In this document: positions 25,327 through 37,925 of the stretch, in pieces
Position numbering within the stretch: the first letter of the stretch is position 1
Layout of the letters: each line of letters opens with the position of its first letter
DNA from: Cherax quadricarinatus
Lineage: Eukaryota > Arthropoda > Malacostraca > Decapoda > Parastacidae
Direction of reading: 5' to 3'
DNA length: 64,000 bases
NCBI RefSeq assembly: GCF_038502225.1
Contig: NC_091378.1
Span: 3,571,449-3,635,448, forward strand
The notes under the pieces: generated by a model
Database searches by the model: none
What the model saw: the letters and a program-made list of their open reading frames with translations, nothing else
What the model was told of the DNA's origin: nothing
Translations under genes and position numbers: made by a program

Positions 25327-26258
25327 GACTCTTACCAGTCTTGAAGAGGTCCAGGTGCCACTATCCTGACCCTCACCTGTCTTGAAGAGGTCCAGGTGCC
25401 ACTATCCTGACCCTCACCTGTCTTGAAGAGGTCCAGGTGCCACTATCCTGACCCTCACCTGTCTTGAAGAGGTCCAGGTGCCACTATCCTGACCCTCACC
25501 TGTCTTGAAGAGGTCCAGGTGCCACTATCCTGACCCTCACCTGTCTTGAAGAGGTCCAGGTGCCACTATCCTGACCCTCACCTGTCTTGAAGAGGTCCAG
25601 GTGCCACTATCCTGACCCTCACCTGTCTTGAAGAGGTCCAGGTGCCACTATCCTGACCCTCACCTGTCTTGAAGAGGTCCAGGTGCCACTATCCTGACCC
25701 TCACCTGTCTTGAAGAGGTCCAGGTGCCACTATCCTGACCCTCACCTGTCTTGAAGAGGTCCAGGTGCCACTATCCTGACCCTCACCTGTCTTGAAGAGG
25801 TCCAGGTGCCACTATCCTGACCCTCACCTCTCTTGAAGAGGTCCAGGTGCCACTATCCTGATCCTCACCTGTCTTGAAGAGGTCAAGGTGCCACTATCCT
25901 GACCCTCACCTCTCTTGAAGAGATTCATGTGCCACTATCCTGACCCTCACCTCTCTTGAAGAGGTCCAGGTGCCACTATCCTGACCCTCACCTCTCTTGA
26001 AGAGATTCATGTGCCACTATCCTGACCCTCACCTCTCTTGAAGAGGTCCAGGTGCCACTATCCTGATCCTCACCTGTCTTGAAGAGATCCAGGTGCCACT
26101 ATCCTGATCCTCACCTGTCTTGAAGAGATCCAGGTGCCACTATCCTGATCCTCACCTGTCTTGAAGAGATCCAGGTGCCACTATCCTGATCCTTACCTGT
26201 CTTGAAGAGATCCAGGTGCCACTATCCTGATCCTCACCTGTCTTGAAGAGATCCAGGT
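25327..26258 (+). repeat. 41-bp tandem array, ~22 copies
   Basis: Unit contains CTCACCTGTCTTGAAGAGGT and CCAGGTGCCACTATCCTGAC. The left half is virtually identical from copy to copy. From about 25,820 variants appear: TCTCTTG for TGTCTTG, AGATTCATG for AGGTCCAGG, and TGATCC for TGACCC. Confidence 0.97.
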
Positions 26259-26372
26259 TCCTGGACATTAATCACATGAGTGCACATACTTCACACAGGT
26301 GTTTATGCTGCACATATTTGACACAGGTGTTTATCAACTTCGCTTTACCCCTGCATGAAGCGGGCAGCATCC

Positions 26373-29300
26373 TCTGTTCCTCAGTCTTGATAGAAGGTGG
26401 TCAGTCCCTCAGTCTTGATAGAAGGTGGTCAGTCCCTCAGTCTTGATAGAAGGTGGTCAGTCCCTCAGTCTTGATAGAAGGTGGTCAGTCCCTCAGTCTT
26501 GATAGAAGGTGGTCAGTCCCTCAGTCTTGATAGAAGGTGATCAGTCCCTCAGTCTTGATAGAAGGTGGTCAGTCCCTCAGTCTTGATAGAAGGTGGTCAG
26601 TCCCTCAGTCTTGATAGAAGGTGGTCAGTCCCTCAGTCTTGATAGAAGGTGGTCAGTCCCTCAGTCTTGATAGAAGGTGGTCAGTCCCTCAGTCTTGATA
26701 GAAGGTGGTCAGTCCCTCAGTCTTGATAGAAGGTGATCAGTCCCTCAGTCTTGATAGAAGGTGGTCAGTCCCTCAGTCTTGATAGAAGGTGGTCAGTCCC
26801 TCAGTCTTGATAGAAGGTGGTCAGTCCCTCAGTCTTGATAGAAGGTGGTCAGTCCCTCAGTCTTGATAGAATGTGGTCAGTCCCTCAGTCTTGATAGAAG
26901 GTGGTCAGTCCCTCAGTCTTGATAGAAGGTGGTCAGTCCCTCAGTCTTGATAGAAGGTGATCAGTCCCTCAGTCTTGATAGAAGGTGATCAGTCCCTCAG
27001 TCTTGATAGAAGGTGGTCAGTCCCTCAGTCTTGATAGAAGGTGGTCAGTCCCTCAGTCTTGATAGAAGGTGGTCAGTCCCTCAGTCTTGATAGAAGGTGG
27101 TCAGTCCCTCAGTCTTGATAGAAGGTGGTCAGTCCCTCAGTCTTGATAGAAGGTGGTCAGTCCCTCAGTCTTGATAGAAGGTGGTCAGTCCCTCAGTCTT
27201 GATAGAAGGTGATCAGTCCCTCAGTCTTGATAGAAGGTGGTCAGTCCCTCAGTCTTGATAGAAGGTGGTCAGTCCCTCAGTCTTGATAGAAGGTGGTCAG
27301 TCCCTCAGTCTTAATAGAAGGTGGTCAGTCCATCAGTCTTGATAGAAGGTGGTCAGTCCCTCAGTCTTGATAGAAGGTGGTCAGTCCCTCAGTCTTGATA
27401 GAAGGTGGTCAGTCCCTCAGTCTTGATAGAAGGTGGTCAGTCCCTCAGTCTTGATAGAAGGTGGTCAGTCCCTCAGTCTTGATAGAAGGTGATCAGTCCC
27501 TCAGTCTTGATAGAAGGTGGTCAGTCCCTCAGTCTTGATAGAAGGTGGTCAGTCCCTCAGTCTTGATAGAAGGTGGTCAGTCCCTCAGTCTTGATAAAAG
27601 GTGGTCAGTCCCTCAGTCTTGATAGAAGGTGGTCAGTCCCTCAGTCTTGATAGAAGGTGGTCAGTCCCTCAGTCTTGATAGAAGGTGGTCAGTCCCTCAG
27701 TCTTGATAGAAGGTGATCAGTCCCTCAGTCTTGATAGAAGGTGGTCAGTCCCTCAGTCTTGATAGAAGGTGGTCAGTCCCTCAGTCTTGATAGAAGGTGG
27801 TCAGTCCCTCAGTCTTGATAGAAGGTGGTCAGTCTCTCAGTCTTGATAGAAGGTGGTCAGTCCCTCAGTCTTGATAGAAGGTGGTCAGTCCCTCAGTCTT
27901 GATAGAAGGTGGTCAGTCCCTCAGTCTTGATAGATGGTGGTCAGTCCCTCAGTCTTGATAGAAGGTGGTCAGTCCCTCAGTCTTGATAGAAGGTGGTCAG
28001 TCCCTCAGTCTTGATAGATGGTGGTCAGTTTCTCAGTCTTGATAGAAGGTGGTCAGTCTCTCAGTCTTGATAGAAGGTGGCCAGTCCCTAAGTCTTGATA
28101 GATGGTGGTCAGTCCCTCAGTCTTGATAGAAGGTGGTCAGTCCCTCAGTCTTGATAGAAGGTGGTCAGTCCCTCAGTCTTGATAGATGGTGGTCAGTCCC
28201 TCAGTCTTGATAGATGGTGGTCAGTCCCTCAGTCTTGATAGAAGGTGGTCAGTCCCTCAGTCTTGATAGATGGTGGTCAGTCCCTCAGTCTTGATAGATG
28301 GTGGTCAGTCCCTCAGTCTTGATAGATGGTGGTCAGTCCCTCAGTCTTGATAGAAGGTGGTCAGTCCCTCAGTCTTGATAGATGGTGGTCAGTCCCTCAG
28401 TCTTGATAGAAGGTGGTCAGTCCCTCAGTCTTGATAGAAGGTGGTCAGTCCCTCAGTCTTGATAGAAGGTGGTCAGTCCCTCAGTCTTGATAGAAGGTGG
28501 TCAGTCCCTCAGTCTTGATAGAAGGTGGCCAGTCCCTAAGTCTTGATAGATGGTGGTCAGTCCCTCAATCTTGATAGAAGGTGGTCAGTCCCTCAGTCTT
28601 GATAGAAGGTGGTCAGTCCCTCAGTCTTGATAGATGGTGGTCAGTCCCTCAGTCTTAATAGATGGTGGTCAGTCCCTCAGTCTTGATAGATGGTGGTCAG
28701 TACCCCAGTCTTGATAGAAGGTGGTCAGTCCCTAAGTCTTGATAGAAGGTGGTCAGTTCCTCAGCCTTGATAGAAGGTGGTCAGTCCCTCAGCCTTGATA
28801 GAAGGTGGTCAGTCCCTGAGTCTTGATAGATGGTGGTCAGTCCCTCAGTCTTGATAGATGGTGGTCAGTCCCTCAGTCTTGATAGAAGGTGGTCAGTCCC
28901 TCAGTCTTGATAGAAGGTGGTCAGTCCCTCAGTCTTGATAGAAGGTGGTCAGTCCCTCAGTCTTGATAGAAGGTGGTCAGTCCCTCAGTCTTGATAGAAG
29001 GTGGTCAGTCCCTCAGTCTTGATAGAAGGTGGTCAGTCCCTCAGTCTTGATAGATGGTGGTCAGTCCCTCAGTCTTGATAGAAGGTGGTCAGTCCCTCAG
29101 TCTTGATAGAAGGTGGTCAGTCCCTCAGTCTTGATAGAAGGTGGTCAGTCTCTCAGTCTTGACTAAAGGTGGTCAGTCCCTCAGTCTTGATAGAAGGTGG
29201 TCAGTCCTTCGGTCTCGATAGAAGGTGGTCAGTCCTTCAGTCTTGATAGATGGTGGTCAGTCCCTCAGTCTTGATAGAAGGTGGTCAGTCCCTCAGTCTT

Positions 29301-32031
29301 GATAGATGGTGGTCAGTCCCTAAGTCTTGATAGAAGGTGGTCAGTCCCTCAGTCTTGATAGATGGTGGTCAGTCACTCAGTCTTGATAGATGGTGGTCAG
29401 TCCCTCAGTCTTGATAGAAGGTGGTCAGTCCCTCAGTCTTGATAGATGGTGGTCAGTCCCTCAGTCTTGATAGATGGTGGTCAGTCCCTCAGTCTTGATA
29501 GAAGGTGGTCAGTCCCTAAGTCTTGATAGAAGGTGGTCAGTTCCTCAGCCTTGATAGAAGGTGGTCAGTCCCTCAGCCTTGATAGAAGGTGGTCAGTTCC
29601 TAAGTCTTGATAGAAGGTGGTCAGTCCCTCAGTCTTGATAGATGGTGGTCAGTCCCTCAGTCTTGATAGATGGTGGTCAGTCCCTCAGTCTTGATAGATG
29701 GTGGTCAGTCCCTCAGTCTTGATAGATGGTGGTCAGTCCCTCAGTCTTAATTAATAGAAGGTGGTCAGTCCCTCAGTCTTGACTGAAGGTGGTCAGTCCC
29801 TCAGTCTTGACTGAAGGTGGTCAGTCCCTCAGTCTTGATAGATGGTGGTCAGTCCCTCAGTCTTGATAGATGGTGGTCAGTCCCTCAGTCTTGATAGAAG
29901 GTGGTCAGTCCCTCAGTCTTGACTGAAGGTGGTCAGTCCCTCAGTCTTGACTGAAGGTGGTCAGTCCCTCAGTCTTGACTGAAGGTGGTCAGTCCCTCAG
30001 TCTTGACTGAAGGTGGTCAGTCCCTAAGTCTTGATAGAAGGTGGTCAGTCCCTCAGTCTTGATAGATGGTGGTCAGTCCCTCAGTCTTGATAGATGGTGG
30101 TCAGTCCCTCAGTCTTAATAGATGGTGGTCAGTCCCTCAGTCTTGATAGATGGTGGTCAGTCCCTCAGTCTTAATAGAAGGTGGTCAGTCCCTCAGTCTT
30201 GATAGATGGTGGTCAGTCCCTCAGTCTTGATAGATGGTGGTCAGTCCCTCAGTCTTGATAGATGGTGGTCAGTCCCTCAGTCTTGATAGATGGTGGTCAG
30301 TCCCTCAGTCTTGATAGATGGTGGTCAGTCCCTCAGTCTTGATAGAAGGTGGTCAGTCCCTCAGTCTTGATAGAAGGTGGTCAGTCCCTCAGTCTTGATA
30401 GAAGGTGGTCAGTCCCTCAGTCTTGATAGAAGGTGGTCAGTCCCTCAGTCTTGATAGAAGGTGGTCAGTCCCTCAGTCTTGATAGATGGTGGTCAGTCCC
30501 TCAGTCTTGATAGAAGGTGGTCAGTCCCTCAGTCTTGACTGAAGGTGGTCAGTCCCTCAGTCTTGACTGAAGGTGGTCAGTCCCTCAGTCTTGACTGAAG
30601 ATGGTCAGTCCCTCAGTCTTGACTGAAGGTGGTCAGTCCCTCAGTCTTGGCTGAAGGTGGTCAGTCCCTCAGTCTTGGCTGAAGGTGGTCAGTCCCTCAG
30701 TCTTGACTGAAGGTGGTCAGTCCCTCAGTCTTGGCTGAAGGTGGTCAGTCCCTCAGTCTTGACTGAAGGTGGTCAGTCCCTCAGTCTTGGCTGAAGGTGG
30801 TCAGTCCCTCAGTCTTGACTGAAGGTGGTCAGTCCCTCAGTCTTGGCTGAAGGTGGTCAGTCCCTCAGTCTTGACTGAAGGTGGTCAGTCCCTCAGTCTT
30901 GACTGAAGGTGGTCAGTCCCTCAGTCTTGACTGAAGGTGGTCAGTCCTTCAGTCTTGACTGAAGGTGGTCAGTCCCTCAGTCTTGACTGAAGGTGGTCAG
31001 TCCCTCAGTCTTGGCTGAAGGTGGTCAGTCCCTCAGTCTTGACTGAAGGTGGTCAGTCCCTCAGTCTTGACTGAAGGTGGTCAGTCCCTCAGTCTTGACT
31101 GAAGGTGGTCAGTCCTTCAGTCTTGACTGAAGGTGGTCAGTCCCTCAGTCTTGACTGAAGGTGGTCAGTCCCTCAGTCTTGACTGAAGGTGGTCAGTCCC
31201 TCAGTCTTGACTGAAGGTGGTCAGTCCTTCAGTCTTGACTGAAGGTGGTCAGTCCCTCAGTCTTGGCTGAAGGTGGTCAGTCCCTCAGTCTTGACTGAAG
31301 GTGGTCAGTCCCTCAGTCTTGACTGAAGGTGGTCAGTCCCTCAGTCTTGGCTGAAGGTGGTCAGTCCTTCAGTCTTGACTGAAGGTGGTCAGTCCCTCAG
31401 TCTTGACTGAAGGTGGTCAGTCCTTCAGTCTTGACTGAAGGTGGTCAGTCCCTCAGTCTTGACTGAAGGTGGTCAGTCCCTCAGTCTTGACTGAAGGTGG
31501 TCAGTCCTTCAGTCTTGACTGAAGGTGGTCAGTCCCTCAGTCTTGACTGAAGGTGGTCAGTCCCTCAGTCTTGGCTGAAGGTGGTCAGTCCCTCAGTCTT
31601 GACTGAAGGTGGTCAGTCCCTCAGTCTTGACTGAAGGTGGTCAGTCCCTCAGTCTTGACTGAAGGTGGTCAGTCCTTCAGTCTTGGCTGAAGGTGGTCAG
31701 TCCCTCAGTCTTGACTGAAGGTGGTCAGTCCCTCAGTCTTGACTGAAGGTGGTCAGTCCCTCAGTCTTGACTGAAGGTGGTCAGTCCCTCAGTCTTGACT
31801 GAAGGTGGTCAGTCCCTCAGTCTTGACTGAAGGTGGTCAGTCCCTCAGTCTTGACTGAAGATGGTCAGTCCCTCAGTCTTGACTGAAGATGGTCAGTCCC
31901 TCAGTCTTGACTGAAGATGGTCAGTCCCTCAGTCTTGACTGAAGGTGGTCAGTCCCTCAGTCTTGACTGAAGGTGGTCAGTCCCTCAGTCTTGACTGAAG
32001 GTGGTCAGTCCCTCAGTCTTGACTGAAGGTA
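26373..32031 (+). repeat. 28-bp minisatellite, ~200 copies, three variant zones
   Basis: Unit is a constant core GGTGGTCAGTCCCTCAG plus a variable tail of 11 bases. Tails change along the array: TCTTGATAGAA dominates to about 27.9 kb, TCTTGATAGAT mixes in to about 30.5 kb, and TCTTGACTGAA / TCTTGGCTGAA dominate to the end. Stops occur in every frame, so this 5.7 kb shows no long frames. The core also occurs in the 52-bp array at 34,276 and inside the dispersed element at 42,806-43,062. Confidence 0.97.
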
Positions 32032-32165
32032 GGTGGTATAAGTAGAGCTTGATTCCCTCTACACAGAGCGAAACGTTGTTCCGGTAAAAACGTGCTTCAC
32101 AAAAACGAGTTAAGAGTGTACATTGGTTTCCACCATTCCACAAATGCGTATATATTCTGCAGCAC
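32032..32165. other. Short spacer between arrays
   Basis: About 135 bp that carries GAGCGAAACGTTG (32,066-32,078). No gene. Confidence 0.6.
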
Positions 32166-33593
32166 CTCTGTCTAGCTCTGTCTAGCTCTGTCTAGCTCTG
32201 TCTAGCTCTGTCTAGCTCTGTCTAGCTCTGTTTAGTTCTGTCTAGCTCTGTCTAGCTCTGTCTAGCTCTCTCTAGCTCTGTCTAGCTCTGTCTAGCTCTG
32301 TCTAGCTCTCTCTAGCTCTGTCTAGCTCTGTCTAGCTCTGTTTAGTTCTGTCTAGCTCTGTCTAGCTCTGTCTAGCTCTGTCTAGCTCTGTCTAGCTCTG
32401 TCTAGCTCTGTCTAGCTCTGTCTAGCTCTGTCTAGCTCTGTCTAGCTCTGTCTAGCTCTGTCTAGCTCTGTCTAGCTCTGTCTAGCTCTGTCTAGCTCTG
32501 TCTAGCTCTGTCTAGCTCTGTCTAGCTCTGTCTAGCTCTGTCTAGCTCTGTCTAGCTCTGTCTAGCTCTGTCTAGCTCTGTCTAGCTCTCTCTAGCTCTG
32601 TCTAGCTCTGTCTAGCTCTGTCTAGCTCTGTCTAGCTCTGTCTAGCTCTGTCTAGCTCTGTCTAGCTCTGTCTAGCTCTGTCTAGCTCTGTCTAGCTCTC
32701 TCTAGCTCTGTCTAGCTCTGTCTAGCTCTGTCTAGCTCTCTCTAGCTCTCTCTAGCTCTGTCTAGCTGTCTAGCTCTCTCTAGCTCTCTCTAGCTCTGTC
32801 TAGCTCTGTGTAGCTCTGTGTAGCTCTGTGTAGCTCTGTGTAGCTCTGTCTAGCTCTCTCTAGCTCTCTCTAGCTCTCTCTAGCTCTGTCTAGCTCTGTC
32901 TAGCTGTCTAGCTCTGTTTAGCTCTGTCTAGCTCTATCTACCTCTGTCTACCTCTGTTTAGCTCTGTTTAGCTCTGTCTAGCTATGTCTAGCTCTGTCTA
33001 GCTCTGTCTAGCTCTGTCTAGCTCTGTTTAGTTGTCTCTAGCTCTGTCTAGCTCTGTCTAGCTCTGTTTAGTTCTGTCTAGCTCTGTCTAGCTCTGATTA
33101 GCTCTGTCTAGCTCTGTCTAGCTCTGTCTAGCTCTGTCTAGCTCTGTCTAGCTCTGTCTAGCTCTGTCTAGCTCTCTCTAGCTCTCTCTAGCTCTGTCTA
33201 GCTCTCTCTAGCTCTGTCTAGCTCTGTCTAGCTCTGTCTAGCTCTCTCTAGCTCTCTCTAGCTCTGTCTAGCTCTGTTTAGCTCTGTCTAGCTCTGTCTA
33301 CCTCTGTTTAGCTCTGTTTAGCTCTGTCTAGCTATGTCTAGCTCTGTCTAGCTCTGTCTAGCTCTGTTTAGTTGTCTCTAGCTCTGTCTAGCTCTGTCTA
33401 GCTCTGTTTAGTTTTGTCTAGCTCTGTTTAGCTCTGATTAGCTCTGTCTAGCTCTGCCTAGCTGTGTCTAGCTCTGATTAGCTCTGTCTAGCTCTGCCTA
33501 GCTGTGTCTAGCTCTGATTAGCTCTGTCTAGCTCTGCCTAGCTCTGTCTAGCTCTGATTAGCTCTATTTAGCTCTGCCTAGCTCTCTCTCTAG
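32166..33593 (+). repeat. 10-bp array, ~140 copies
   Basis: Unit TCTAGCTCTG (AGCTCTGTCT phase), with CTCTCT, TTTAG, GTGTAG and GATTAG variants. A stretch containing TCTACCTCTGTTTAGCTCTG and GTTTAGTTGTCTCTAG occurs at about 32,945 and again at about 33,297, so roughly 350 bp was duplicated as a block. CTAG and AGCT palindromes recur in each unit. Confidence 0.96.
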
Positions 33594-34275
33594 CTCACTT
33601 AAGTTCTCTCTCTCTCGCTGGCGTAGTTCCAAGGTCGCACTGTTAACGAACTACGCAATTTATTGCTCGTTTACGCACCGAGCTTACGCATTAGCGGCCG
33701 CCTGGATACCCTAACACTTGTCTAGTACCTTTTTCAAAGCCTGTGTCTAACCTTCCCTCCATATAAATGGCGCTGGTGTATACGAAATGAAAGAGACACG
33801 TGTGCAACACAGCGGCTTCATCAGTCCAATACAAAGAACGTTGTAAGGAGAGGAGGACTTTGAGGCAAACAGTCCCTGAACCTGGAATCGATGTGTACAA
33901 ATATCAATTCTCTTTTAACACTCTCTGCTTTATGTTCCAGTTATTCAGTTTCAATTTGGAGACGATTGGAGGAAGGTTGATAAGTTGAAGGGAGTTGATA
34001 GATGGGAAAGTAGAAGAGAATTTGCCGTTCTTTGGGTAGCATTGAAGAATGACTTGGGTAATTTTTTTTGTTAGTGGGTTTGGGTCTGAGAAGGACCTGC
34101 CTAGTGTGGGCCAGTAGGCCTACTGCAGTGTTGAAGAATAAGACACATGTGCAACAGTTGGGTATCTTTATTGATGAAATGTTTCGCCTACGCAATAGAC
34201 TTCTTCAGTCAAATGCAAAGAGAGCAGTAGTAATGAAAGAGATGCTGTAATCAGTCCATCAGCCTTGGAGAAATA
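33594..34275. other. Spacer with two dispersed-repeat fragments
   Basis: 33,786-33,890 (CACGTGTGCAACACAGCGGC, TTCATCAGTCC, AAACAGTCCCTGAACC) and 34,139-34,275 (AAGACACATGTGCAACAGTT, ATGAAATGTTTCGCC, CTTCTTCAGTC, AATCAGTCCATCAGCCTTGG) belong to the family with GCGAAACG and CAGTCC(C/A)TCA words, also seen at 42,806. The second runs directly into the 52-bp array. A 69-codon and an 84-codon frame here show no recognisable homology. Confidence 0.65.
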
Positions 34276-35115
34276 GTGTTTGGGGTGGTCAGTCCCTCAG
34301 CGTGGAGAAGAGTCCAGCTCCATGGTCTGGAACAAGGTGGTCAGTCCCTCAGCCTGGACAAGAGTCCAGCTCCATGGTCTGGAACAAGGTGGTCAGTCCC
34401 TCAGCCTGGACAAGAGTCCAGCTCCATGGTCTGGAACAAGGTGGTCAGTCCCTCAGCCTGGACAAGAGTCCAGCTCCATGGTCTGGAACAAGGTGGTCAG
34501 TCCCTCAGCCTGGTCAAGAGTCCAGCTCCATGGTCTGGAACAAGGTGGTCAGTCCCTCAGCCTGAACAAGAGTCCAGCTCCATGGTCTGGAACAAGGTGG
34601 TCAGTCCCTCAGCCTGGACAAGAGTCCAGCCCCATGATCTGGAACAAGGTGGTCAGTCCCTCAGCGTGGAGGAGAGTCCAGCTCCATGGTCTGGAACAAG
34701 GTGGTCAGTCCCTCAGCCTGGACAAGAGTCCAGCTCCATGGTCTGGAACAAGGTGGTCAGTCCCTCAGCCTGGACAAGAGTCCAGCTCCATGGTCTGGAA
34801 CAAGGTGGTCAGTCCCTCAGCCTGGACAAGAGTCCAGCTCCATGGTCTGGAACAAGGTGGTCAGTCCCTCAGCCTGGACAAGAGTCCAGCCCCATGATCT
34901 GGAACAAGGTGGTCAGTCCCTCAGCGTGGACAAGAGTCCAGCTCCATGGTCTGGAACAAGGTGGTCAGTCCCTCAGCCTGGACAAGAGTCCAGCTCCATG
35001 GTCTGGAACAAGGTGGTCAGTCCCTCAGCCTGGACAAGAGTCCAGCCCCATGGTCTGGAACAAGGTGGTCAGTCCCTCAGCCTGGACAAGAGTCCAGCCC
35101 CATGGTCTGGAACGA
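34276..35115 (+). repeat. 52-bp tandem array, ~16 copies
   Basis: Unit has the core GGTGGTCAGTCCCTCAGCCT and the tail GGACAAGAGTCCAGCTCCAT, then GGTCTGGAACAA. All three plus frames are open and give a 52-residue repeat (up to 288 codons). The first unit begins inside the dispersed repeat ending at about 34,275. GGACAAGAGTCC has GGAC/GTCC dyad symmetry. Confidence 0.96.
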
Positions 35116-35344
35116 TATCAGGATATATCCTCGGAACTTTGATAACAGTGATAGTACAGTGTGATCCTAGTTACGCTGGTGATCTTACTATTATCTGGAT
35201 CGCTAAACTCGTTATATCTATTTACGAAGTGTGAGAACTATACACTTAGCCCAATCACAGTGACTGGTATTCCTAGAATAATGGAAGGATTGGTACTAGA
35301 TTGTTGATTGTACTTTAGAATCAGATACCAACTCTAGCCTCATC
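35116..35344. other. Spacer, nothing recognised
   Basis: About 230 bp of ordinary sequence. Confidence 0.5.
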
Positions 35345-36015
35345 AACGCCAGGCTCGCATAGTCCCACACTGACCCACACAGACCCATACAGACCCACAC
35401 TGACCCACACAGACCCACACTGACTCACACTGACCCACATAGACCCACAAAGACCTTCACTGATCCACACAGACCCACACAGACCCACACTGACCCACAC
35501 AGACCCATACAGACCCACACTGACCCACACAGACCCACACTGACTCACACTGACCCACATAGACCCACAAAGACCTTCACTGACCCACACAGATCCATAC
35601 AGACCCACACTGACCCACACAGACCCATACTGACTCACACTGACCCATACAGACCCACACTGACCCACACAGACCCATACTGACCCACACAGACCCACAC
35701 AGACCCACACAGACCCATACTGACTCACACTGACCCACACAGACCCACACAGACCCACACTGACCCACACTGACCCACATAGACCCACAAAGACCTTCAC
35801 TGATCCACACAGACCCATACTGACTCACACTGACCCACACAGACCCACACAGACCCACACTGACTCACACTGACTCACATAGACCCACAAAGACCTTCAC
35901 TGATCCACACAGACCCACACAGACCCACACAGACCCACACTGACCCACACAGACCTACACAGACCCACACTGACCCACACAGACCCACGCAGACCCACGC
36001 AGACCCATACATACC
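35345..36015 (+). repeat. 10-bp array (ACACAGACCC/ACACTGACCC)
   Basis: About 67 units. The rarer block with CCACATAGACCCACAAAGAC and CTTCACTGA recurs at about 35,436, 35,556, 35,776 and 35,876, showing a higher-order repeat near 100-220 bp. Minus-strand frames read Val/Cys/Gly/Ser repeats and are not genes. Confidence 0.95.
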
Positions 36016-36616
36016 AGGACAGATACCATATTAATTATCAATTCTTTTAATGAAGTACCAGCGACCTCCAGGTTGTAATTACTCCCTGCAATAAATACAT
36101 TGGACCCTAGAAGGGTCCAAGGGGCCAAGGGTCCCAGGGGCCAAGGGGCCATGGGACCACTTAATAGCAGATCCACTAAGCAAAACACCCTTCAAAAATA
36201 TTTCCTCTCACTGTCTCATCATCCTTCCTCGAATCAACCCCTTACTACCGTCCCATTCCCCAGACGCTTCGAGAACGACCCCAACTGATTTAGCTCTCCC
36301 CCTCAAACATAATCTACACACACACAAAATCCAGACAATGGTACCGAAATTCATTCTCATTATTTTAATTCTCAAAAGGACGGCAACCACGCCCACTCTA
36401 TCACGGTTTTCAATTTTTTTCGTGCGATTTCCGTATCGTAGCCTTTATACATTAAGCAGTTTTGACTTGTTTATTGGCGATTATCGAATTATGCATCGGG
36501 GCAGTGGGGATAAATTTAACTTTATCTGGTCCGTATGACGGCGTTTCTCCTGCACTGTAAATATAGTGTAAAGACAGAGGTACGTGTTGTAAATCCGTGG
36601 CGGAGGTCAACTGTTG

Positions 36617-36617
<1 letters not shown>
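36016..36617. other. Unique-looking spacer
   Basis: Near 36,110-36,155 short direct repeats of AAGGGGCCA / AAGGGTCC occur. 36,300-36,600 is ordinary sequence. A 66-codon frame at 36,338-36,538 has no recognisable match. No gene called. Confidence 0.5.
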
Positions 36618-36712
<95 letters not shown>

Positions 36713-36722
36713 TGTCTGTGTA
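36618..36722 (+). repeat. (GT)n microsatellite
   Basis: About 50 GT units. Confidence 0.96.
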
Positions 36723-36839
36723 TTAATGAGCTGAGGCAAGGTAAGGGCTCCTTGCCTGTGATTGAGCTCAGGTGAGCTGTGAGCATGATACGTGGGCAGT
36801 CCCACACAGTGCGTGGGAAGTACCTCATGTTACATGGGC

Positions 36840-37430
36840 AGTAGTACCTCACAATACACGGGCAATAACTCACAATACACGAGCAATACCTCACAATAGA
36901 CGGGCAATAACTCACAATACACGGGCAATAACTCACAATACACGGGCAATAACTCACAATACAAGGGCAATAACTCACAATACACGGGCAATACCTCCCA
37001 ATACACCCGCAGTACCTCACAATAGACGGGCAATAACTCACAATACACGGGCAATAACTCACAATACACGGGCAATAACTCACAATACAAGGGCAATAAC
37101 TCACAATACACGGGCAATACCTCCCAATACACCCGCAGTACCTCACAATAGACGGGCAATAACTCACAATACACGGGCAATAACTCACAATACACGGGCA
37201 ATAACTCACAATACACGGGCAATAACTCACAATACACGGGCAATAACTCACAATACAAGGGCAATAACTCACAATACACGGGCAATACCTCCCAATACAC
37301 CCGCAGTACCTCACAATAGACGGGCAATAACTCACAATACACGAGCAATACCTCACAATAGACGGGCAATAACTCACAATAGACGGGCAATAACTCACAA
37401 CACACGGGCAATACCTCACAATACTCTCAA
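36840..37430 (+). repeat. 21-bp tandem array, ~28 copies
   Basis: Unit AATAACTCACAATACACGGG plus C. The marker block with CTCCCAATACACCCGCAGTA recurs at intervals of 126 and 168 bp (6 and 8 units), showing block duplication. Both strands stay open for about 250-290 codons because 21 is a multiple of 3. Confidence 0.96.
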
Positions 37431-37681
37431 CACAGCATCCCACATGACAATGATTCATCTCCCGCAACACAGACCTGGCCATCGGCATCACTTAAACAAC
37501 CAAAACCTCTTACCTCTGTTGACCTCGCAGTTGTGACCTCAACTCCACCAAGACTTGACCTCATGACCTCTGAACTACTGTGTACAAGGAGAACGTAACT
37601 ACAGCTGAACGCCTTCGTTATAGCCACAGTCGTTCGTGTGCTATTTCTTCCTTACTCAAATAAGAAAATTCTCTCTCTCTC

Positions 37682-37736
<55 letters not shown>

Positions 37737-37925
37737 TGGCAGTTTTATCTCTATCCTCCGCAGTTTCACGTCATTTATCTGTCTGTATTCCCATTCTCCG
37801 GTCCATTCCGGCGGTCCTCTGGCCATGTCCCCGTGTCGCTGGTCCATTCCGGTGGTCCCCTGGTCATGTTCCAGTGTCGCCTTACACTCACCCTCCAGAC
37901 AATAATATTCCAGACATCCCCTCCT
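37431..37925. other. Spacer with (CT)n
   Basis: A (CT)n run at 37,671-37,733. The sides look unique. 37,800-37,870 has a short partial duplication (GGTCCATTCCGG(C/T)GGTCC). No gene. Confidence 0.6.

Noticed and set aside
32166..33593. Telomeric repeat
   Set aside because: TCTAGCTCTG is not TTAGG or TTAGGG, and no arthropod telomere repeat was seen anywhere.
34276..35234. 288-codon frame of SWNKVV/LHGLEQGGQSLSLDK type
   Set aside because: 52-bp tandem repeat open in all three plus frames.
36105..36160. Second collagen-like stretch (GAKGPRGQGAMGP in one frame)
   Set aside because: Produced by short direct repeats of AAGGGGCCA. No splice-site pair, and the Gly spacing breaks.
36607..37536. 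Cys/Tyr-rich (minus) and ITHNTRA (plus) repeat proteins
   Set aside because: 21-bp array open on both strands. No signal peptide or unique domain is joined to it.
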